Shown piece after piece: positions 8,144 to 13,327 of a stretch of DNA of 16,146 nucleotides. This DNA is from JBBQKF01 sp964549475 (GTDB taxonomy: Bacteria; Bacillota; Clostridia; Saccharofermentanales; UBA5734), in the NCBI GenBank assembly GCA_964549475.1, contig CAZJXH010000063.1, forward strand, positions 1 through 16,146. The letters run 5' to 3'. Both the position numbers and the translations under genes were made by a program. How positions within the stretch are numbered: position 1 is the stretch's first letter; each line of letters opens with the position of its first letter. The notes below the pieces were generated by a model. It worked only from the letters and a program-made list of their open reading frames with translations. It was not told the DNA's origin and ran no database searches.

Positions 8144-8974
8144 ATGAGGAAGAAAAAACTAAAAATCTCCACAATTATAGTATTGGTAATAATGATCCTG
8201 ATGGCGCTTTCCACTCTTTATCCTTTGTTTTTCATGGTGCTGAATTCGTTGAAGACGAAGATTGATTATATGAAAGATCCTTTTGGCTTTCCGGAAAAGA
8301 CCATTATCCAGAATTATGTGCTGCTGTTTAAACAGTATGGCGTTTTGAAGTCGATTTTCAATTCGTTTTTCACAACGATCGTTTCAATCATCATAACCGG
8401 ATTTTTCGGATCCCTTGCGAGTTTTGCCCTTGCGAAACTTCATTTCAAAGGCAAAGAAATCATTTTTACGTTTATAACAGCTTTTATGATGGTGCCGGTT
8501 GTCGTCCTGATGATCCCTTTATATGTCCAATTTTCACAGATGGGACTGATTAATAATTACTGGTCCATCATCATATTCTGGTCTGTCATTGATTTGCCAT
8601 ATGGCATATATATGCTTACGGGAACGTTGAAGTCCATACCGAATGACTGTATCGAATCAGTCAAAATTGATGGCGGCAATCTTTTCAGAGTGTTTATCTC
8701 CATCGTGCTGCCCATGGGCAGACCCATTATTGTGACAATGGTAATCATTTATTTCATGTGGAACTGGAACGATCTGCTTATGCCGATGATTCTTCTCCAA
8801 TCCGAAACAACAACGACGCTGACGGTTGCAGTGGCTACGATAGTCGGTAAATATTTCTCCAATCTGCCGCTGTTGCTGGCAGGCTTGCTGGTAAATGCTG
8901 TTCCTACTGTAATGATCTATCTTGTATTTCAGAAATTTATCATTAAAGGAATCACGGCAGGAGCAATCAAGTAA
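8144..8974 (+). CDS. CUT1 ABC transporter permease 2 (UgpE/MalG type)
   Basis: The 276-residue product has a positively charged start (MRKKKLKIS), a first membrane helix (about 9-32) and five further helices. Its EAA loop, IESVKIDGGNLFRVFISIVLP (residues 170-190), has the conserved Gly and the terminal LP. It forms the membrane channel with permease 1. ATG 8144 is chosen over ATG 8123, since the latter would overlap the upstream gene by 17 bp and add seven residues before the usual start. The sequence GGAG (8129-8132) lies 11 nt before 8144, and the upstream stop codon ends at 8139, so the two genes are translationally close. No ATP-binding gene follows. Many Bacillota energise several CUT1 importers with one shared MsmX-type ATPase, which is assumed here. 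The stop codon lies inside a 9-bp tandem repeat. Confidence 0.94.
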   Translation: MRKKKLKISTIIVLVIMILMALSTLYPLFFMVLNSLKTKIDYMKDPFGFPEKTIIQNYVLLFKQYGVLKSIFNSFFTTIVSIIITGFFGSLASFALAKLHFKGKEIIFTFITAFMMVPVVVLMIPLYVQFSQMGLINNYWSIIIFWSVIDLPYGIYMLTGTLKSIPNDCIESVKIDGGNLFRVFISIVLPMGRPIIVTMVIIYFMWNWNDLLMPMILLQSETTTTLTVAVATIVGKYFSNLPLLLAGLLVNAVPTVMIYLVFQKFIIKGITAGAIK

Positions 8975-9027
8975 ATCAAGTAAATCAAGCCAATCGAGTA
9001 AATCAAGACAATACAGTCAATTAAGGC
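8965..9027 (+). repeat. Imperfect 9-bp tandem repeat (about 7 copies) across the permease 2 stop codon
   Basis: Seven consecutive 9-mers start at 8965: AATCAAGTA twice, then AATCAAGCC, AATCGAGTA, AATCAAGAC, AATACAGTC and AATTAAGGC. The copies decay toward the right. The first copy supplies the final Ile-Lys codons and part of the stop of permease 2, and TAA recurs in the same frame in two later copies. This is probably a slippage-made minisatellite filling the gap before the next gene. Confidence 0.85.
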
Positions 9028-9064
9028 AGAAGAGCTCTTATTTTCATTATATGGAGGCGGCGAT

Positions 9065-10195
9065 ATGCTGGATTTTGAAATACCTGTAAAAGAAATCGAG
9101 AAAAGGAAACAGATTGTAAGGAATATCTGGGAATATAAAAAAGCGGATCATATTCCTGTCATGCTGAATATAGTCTCGAATCCGAACCGCTATACAATGC
9201 ATGACGAGATATTTTCCAAAGAGAAACAACTTCAGATGAGACTGGCTTCTATTAAAAAAACGCTGGAGCTGGTACCGGATGACTATATCCCCGGGATTTT
9301 TGTGAACATGGGATGCGTGGGGATAGAAAATGCCCTCGGGATGGAAATTTATTACGGAGAAACGCCCCGTCAGACGCCGGGGGTGCGGGACTGCCTGTTG
9401 AAAAACATTGAAGACATATATAGCTTGAAATCGGTCAATCCCGAAAAGGATGGCATTTTACCGCAATTTCTGGAGAGAATGAGATACTTTGCACAACAGA
9501 CGGAGCATCGGATTCCACTGTCTTGTCTGGATATGAATGGCCCGATGGCAGTGGCGATGGACATTATCGGGAGTGAGAATGTTCTGATTGGAATGTATGA
9601 TCACCCTGATGACATCAAGTATCTTCTTCATTTTGTAATGGATAATATCCTATTGGTCACGGATGCCTGTATTGAGGCTGCAGGGGGAATCCATAACATC
9701 ACCTGTACCGATTTTTGCGAATACTGGTTTCCGGAAGGAAAAAAAGGGCATGTGAGCGATGATGTATCGGCGATGATCCACCCGGATCTGTTCCAGGAAT
9801 TCAGCATTCCGGTCAATAGCAGGATATTTAAAAAATATGGGCCGGGATTACTGCATAATTGCGGACCGAATCCCTGTGCCGGCTATTATCTGGAACATAC
9901 GCCCGTTATTTCAGGCGTGGACCTTTCTTATGAGTACTCGAAGGATGATTTGCCAAAATTCAGGAAGCCATTCAAGGGCAGAGGAATCATTTATCTTAGT
10001 TCCGCCTTCCAATCGTATGAGCAGACGATTGCCGATTACAATCATATTATCCATTCGCTCTTGCCGGATGTCATTGCGATTCCATCTATTACTATTGAAG
10101 AGGCGGATGTGCTTTCCGGCAATTGCAATCCAGAAAAACTTTATGAGGATTTGAGAAAGATGTCGGAAGGATATGCTTCCAATATGGACTGGTGA
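9065..10195 (+). CDS. UroD-superfamily protein, probable corrinoid-dependent methyltransferase (zinc motif present)
   Basis: The 376-residue protein has the uroporphyrinogen-decarboxylase TIM-barrel pattern, seen in DDVSAMIHPDLFQEFSIPV (about 232-250) followed by KKYGPGLLHNCG. H264 and C266 match the His-X-Cys pair that binds zinc in MtaA/MtbA-type methylcobalamin methyltransferases and in CmuA. C271 or C354 (GNCNP) could supply a third ligand. It lacks the Arg-rich N-terminal substrate loop expected of true heme-pathway HemE, and it sits beside an importer, so a methyltransferase role is much more likely than porphyrin synthesis. The reaction would be zinc-activated methyl transfer to or from a corrinoid protein or other acceptor. 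ATG 9065 is preceded by GGAGG (9053-9057) at 7 nt. It is followed 28 bp later by a second UroD-type gene, presumably in the same transcript. The substrate is unknown. Confidence 0.82.
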   Translation: MLDFEIPVKEIEKRKQIVRNIWEYKKADHIPVMLNIVSNPNRYTMHDEIFSKEKQLQMRLASIKKTLELVPDDYIPGIFVNMGCVGIENALGMEIYYGETPRQTPGVRDCLLKNIEDIYSLKSVNPEKDGILPQFLERMRYFAQQTEHRIPLSCLDMNGPMAVAMDIIGSENVLIGMYDHPDDIKYLLHFVMDNILLVTDACIEAAGGIHNITCTDFCEYWFPEGKKGHVSDDVSAMIHPDLFQEFSIPVNSRIFKKYGPGLLHNCGPNPCAGYYLEHTPVISGVDLSYEYSKDDLPKFRKPFKGRGIIYLSSAFQSYEQTIADYNHIIHSLLPDVIAIPSITIEEADVLSGNCNPEKLYEDLRKMSEGYASNMDW

Positions 10196-10223
10196 TTATT
10201 TGTGATAACGGAGGGGATCAAAA

Positions 10224-11366
10224 ATGGATAACGGCAAAACACTGGCGCTTCAAGCCTTGTCGGGACAAGCAACCGGGAGAGTGCCCGTCGCACTTTTCAA
10301 TTGGGAATTCGATTACACATGGAAGGCTTCCGGGATTGATCCATGGAAGCTTGCAGCAGGCGGGAGCGACACCTGGCACAACGCGCACACTTCTTTATTA
10401 AATCGTCACGATGCAGACGTGATTTTTTATACAGGCGCGATAGAAGGCCCGCTGGAGCCGACTTTGCTGGAAGAGGACACCCAACGCTGGATTATGAGAA
10501 ACAATAATACCGGCATGATTTATGGGCTGACAAAGGACAGCCTTACGATGACCGAACTTGAAACAGGGGCCAAGGGCTGCGGACCGGTGGGAAAAGTGGA
10601 AGATACCGCAGATGCGGACAGGCTGGTCCCGAAATTCAGGACGGACAGGCTGATTCCGACATTCAAGGGATGGGGCGAAGCCTATCTGGACGGATTGAAA
10701 AAGCTGATCCGCCAAGTGGGCGACAGCGTGCTGATCCTTCCACATTATTCTCCTGCATATATATATAGCTGCTATGCATTGGGATTTGAAGAAGCGATGT
10801 TCATGATGCTGGAGAATCCGGAATTATTTAAATATGTATGCGCCATGCTGGGTGCAGACCATCAGACAAGAATGAATGAGCTGAAAGCGGCTGGCGCGGA
10901 AGCGGTCTTTATCGCGGACGGCTGGGCTTCCTGCGACATCATCTCGCCGGAGATGTTTGAAGAATTCGCATTGCCTTGCCAGGTTTCCATCGTGGAAGCC
11001 GCTCATCATGCAGGATTGAAAGTGGTTTTGTGGAATGAGGGAGATATCCTGCCATTGTTGAAACAGGAAGCGGCGATAAAAATGGATGCATTTGCTTTTG
11101 AACAGCCCCGCAAAGGCATAGACCTCAATGTGGGAAAACTCCGAAAAGCCTTTGGCCCGAACCGCTGCCTTTTTGGAAATCTGGATTCCGAATTGCTCCT
11201 GATGCGGAATGACCCTGCAGAAATAAAACAGCAAGTGGAAAAACAAATAAGACAGTCCGGAGAGGGCAACCCCTTCATCCTTTGCACCGGAAGCCCTCTT
11301 CCATCCAATATTGAACTGGAGGCGTATGACACGGTAATCCATGCGGCACATTCTTTCAAGTGGTAA
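10224..11366 (+). CDS. UroD-superfamily protein with altered zinc-ligand motif
   Basis: The 380-residue product shares the UroD barrel: SPEMFEEFALPCQVSIVEAAHHAGLKVVLW (241-270), then FGNLDSELL (317-325) and a late block FILCTGSPLPSNIELE (351-366). The last block corresponds to the glycine-rich zinc-site region near the C-terminus of methyltransferase members. At the usual His-X-Cys position it has W270-N-E272-G. Only E272 and C354 look able to bind metal there, so zinc is either bound differently or absent. Variant zinc motifs are known among UroD-related O-demethylase components in acetogens. GGAGGGG (10210-10216) lies 7 nt before ATG 10224. It is divergent from its neighbour in length and motif, so it is not a recent duplicate. 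It may act on a different methylated substrate, act as a partner subunit, or have another reaction altogether. A terminator follows about 80 bp later. Confidence 0.8.
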   Translation: MDNGKTLALQALSGQATGRVPVALFNWEFDYTWKASGIDPWKLAAGGSDTWHNAHTSLLNRHDADVIFYTGAIEGPLEPTLLEEDTQRWIMRNNNTGMIYGLTKDSLTMTELETGAKGCGPVGKVEDTADADRLVPKFRTDRLIPTFKGWGEAYLDGLKKLIRQVGDSVLILPHYSPAYIYSCYALGFEEAMFMMLENPELFKYVCAMLGADHQTRMNELKAAGAEAVFIADGWASCDIISPEMFEEFALPCQVSIVEAAHHAGLKVVLWNEGDILPLLKQEAAIKMDAFAFEQPRKGIDLNVGKLRKAFGPNRCLFGNLDSELLLMRNDPAEIKQQVEKQIRQSGEGNPFILCTGSPLPSNIELEAYDTVIHAAHSFKW

Positions 11367-11446
11367 ACAATTAAATAAGCAGTCCACAGGGATACAGGAA
11401 TAAATTCGATAGTAGTAATATAAATCAACCTATGGATCTTCCATAA

Positions 11447-11486
11447 AAAGAAAAGACTGCCAGGGAATAAGGCGGTCTTTTTCTTT
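11447..11486 (+). terminator. Rho-independent terminator after the importer/methyltransferase gene run
   Basis: The stem AAAGACTGCC (11452-11461) pairs with GGCGGTCTTT (11471-11480), with one T-G wobble and a 9-nt loop. It is followed by TTCTTT, and upstream A-rich bases extend the stem. It lies about 80 bp after the second UroD-type gene and closes that transcript before the next promoter. Confidence 0.88.
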
Positions 11487-11520
11487 GCAACGAACATAGT
11501 GGCTGCCTGCTAAAATAATA

Positions 11521-11549
11521 TTGTAAACAGGGTGGTTTGTTGCTAGAAT
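11521..11549 (+). promoter_or_regulatory. Extended -10 vegetative promoter for the diguanylate cyclase gene
   Basis: TTGTAA (11521-11526) and TAGAAT (11544-11549) are separated by 17 bp, and TG at 11541-11542 makes an extended -10. The predicted start is near 11556, leaving a leader of about 130 nt. Its position directly after a terminator supports an independent transcription unit. Confidence 0.65.
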
Positions 11550-11555
11550 GAGGGG

Positions 11556-11680
11556 AGGAACAAACCCGGGTAATATAGTTGGAGCACAGGCAGGGACTTT
11601 CCAACCCGGAATAAACTGGGAGTTGTTTATACAAAGATAAATCTTCGTGGTCAATACCGCACTTATTTGTTCCTGGAAGG
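11556..11680 (+). promoter_or_regulatory. Structured 5' leader of the diguanylate cyclase gene, possible riboswitch of unrecognised class
   Basis: The leader can close on itself through AGGAACAAA (11556-11564) pairing with TTTGTTCCT (11666-11674). Its 5' strand starts at the predicted transcription start and its 3' strand ends directly before the GGAAGG ribosome binding site. Inside, CCGGGT (11566-11571) can pair with ACCCGG (11604-11609). A competing hairpin uses CAACCCGG (11602-11609) with CTGG and GTTG (11616-11625). Smaller hairpins lie at about 11635-11646 and 11648-11661. I do not recognise a known riboswitch; the conserved c-di-GMP-I bases are not evident. The pairing was judged by eye only. 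Confidence 0.4.
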
Positions 11681-11686
11681 TATGTA

Positions 11687-13327
11687 GTGAGCCTGAGTGA
11701 AGCGAAAGGAATGGGTATAAAGATGAAAAAGGTGAAAAAGATCCTGATGGTCGCCCTTGTCGTCCTTGTTGTAATCATCACTTTCTATAACCAATTCAAA
11801 TCGTTGACTGGTGATATCGAAAATTCAGCAAAATCCAAGGAAGCCCAGATAAACCGGTATATTGACCTGAGCAAGGGATTTATTGATTTAATGACAATTT
11901 ACGGAGATAATATTTTTCTGAACGGAGAAATCAAAGCTTCCGAGCTTTATTCTTTTCTTAAGTATGATCCTATATCGGGATCCTATAATCTGGATGAGAT
12001 TGATGGGACAAAATATCAGAAAAATGTAGGAAACCTGACCGGATCGGGAACGATTCCGACCGGCGGAGCGGAGTGGAAGGAGATCAATCTTGCATTCCAG
12101 TTCAATCAGCAATTCAGCAGCATTTACAGCAAGCTTCCGAATGTCGCCTGGCTTTATTACACCAGCAAGAATAATTTTATCAATATTTATCCGTGGATTT
12201 CATCCAAAGAATTCAAATTCACCGAAGCCTTGCAGAACGAAAAATTCTATTCCGGAGTAAGTCCCGAAAACGACCCCCTGCGCGAATCTCTGTGGACACC
12301 GGTGTACCTTGACCATGCGGGGAAAGGCCTTATGGTCACTTTAACAAGCCCTATTTATGATAAAGATACTTTTACGGGATCGGTTTCTCTTGATATAACC
12401 AATGAGCAGCTCAGTGAGATGATTCAATCCGAGTATGAAATCTGCATCATTGATGATACCGATTCCATCATTGCGACCAGTCTTGCCGTTGCATTCGACA
12501 AAGACACCATTTCGTTCGGCACATTGATCAACAGTTCCCAGAGCGAGATCGACGAAATGAAAAAAACTAAATCCGGGCTGCTTCAAAAGTCGGGGAATTA
12601 TTACATCTACTCTGTCAATTTCAACAATGCACCCTGGAAAATGTTTTTTCGTATTCCGGTCTGGATCCTTGTAGGCAAGGCGGCCTTATTCACACTGCCT
12701 CTGTTTGCAATCTGCCTGCTCCTGCTTTTCTCCCTCTTTGAAGTGGAGCGAAGAAAAAAATCAGAACTACTGCTTGTAGACTCCCTCAATAATTTGAAAT
12801 CCTATCAGACCCTCCTTGAGAATGCCGCAAAATATGATTTTTTGACATCGACGGTCAACCGAAGAGGGATGATGGAGATGGTGAATGCTTATATCAATTT
12901 AGGAAACAAAACCAAACCCCTGCTACAGTTTATTATGAGCGATATCGACCGGTTTAAACAATTCAACGACATGCACGGGCATGCAGCCGGTGACAGGGTT
13001 CTGACCGAGATTGCCGCGCGGATGCAAAAAAAGATCGGAAGCGATGATGTGGTATGCCGCTGGGGCGGGGAGGAGTTTCTGATCATGCTGTTCAACCGGA
13101 CATACGACGAGGCGATCGAGGTGGCAGAAAGCATCCGGAAAGAAATCGAAGAAATGGCGATTCCATGTGGAAATTCCATTGAGCTCAAAGCAACCATGAC
13201 GTTCGGCGTGGCGGAATATGAGGATGGTGGTACGATTGACAACACCATCTCCAAAGCGGATGACGCGCTCTATATCGGGAAGCTGCGAGGGAGAAACCAG
13301 GTTGTCGGATACAAGGAATGTTTATAG
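11687..13327 (+). CDS. Membrane diguanylate cyclase (GGDEF) with extracytoplasmic sensor domain
   Basis: The 546-residue protein has a membrane helix (about 18-34), an extracytoplasmic region (about 35-325) of probable double-Cache type, a second helix (about 326-350), a short coiled linker, and a C-terminal GGDEF domain (about 380-543). The active-site signature GGEEF is at 460-464. The metal and substrate motifs SDIDRFKQFNDMHGHAAGD are present, so it should make cyclic di-GMP from two GTP. At the inhibitory site position, five residues before GGEEF, it has GSDD rather than RxxD, so classical product inhibition is unlikely. GTG 11687 has GGAAGG at 11675-11680, six nt upstream. ATG 11723 (MKKVKKILM) is an alternative start with a more distant site, giving 534 residues. 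It has its own promoter and leader, and it converges on the hybrid kinase gene with a 6-bp overlap. The sensed signal is unknown. Confidence 0.94.
   Translation: MSLSEAKGMGIKMKKVKKILMVALVVLVVIITFYNQFKSLTGDIENSAKSKEAQINRYIDLSKGFIDLMTIYGDNIFLNGEIKASELYSFLKYDPISGSYNLDEIDGTKYQKNVGNLTGSGTIPTGGAEWKEINLAFQFNQQFSSIYSKLPNVAWLYYTSKNNFINIYPWISSKEFKFTEALQNEKFYSGVSPENDPLRESLWTPVYLDHAGKGLMVTLTSPIYDKDTFTGSVSLDITNEQLSEMIQSEYEICIIDDTDSIIATSLAVAFDKDTISFGTLINSSQSEIDEMKKTKSGLLQKSGNYYIYSVNFNNAPWKMFFRIPVWILVGKAALFTLPLFAICLLLLFSLFEVERRKKSELLLVDSLNNLKSYQTLLENAAKYDFLTSTVNRRGMMEMVNAYINLGNKTKPLLQFIMSDIDRFKQFNDMHGHAAGDRVLTEIAARMQKKIGSDDVVCRWGGEEFLIMLFNRTYDEAIEVAESIRKEIEEMAIPCGNSIELKATMTFGVAEYEDGGTIDNTISKADDALYIGKLRGRNQVVGYKECL

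Noticed and set aside
9065..11366. True heme-pathway uroporphyrinogen decarboxylase (HemE)
   Set aside because: The two genes sit beside an importer with no other heme genes. One carries the methyltransferase-type His-X-Cys motif, and both lack the HemE N-terminal signature.
10824..11387. 187-aa minus-strand ORF over the second UroD-type gene
   Set aside because: It lies antisense to a gene with strong family motifs and a good ribosome binding site. The translation has no domain or coherent composition.
11640..11665. T-box-like GTGGT...ACCGC element in the cyclase leader
   Set aside because: It only loosely resembles the T-box. The full conserved sequence, a specifier stem and a terminator/antiterminator pair are missing, and the gene is not amino-acid related.
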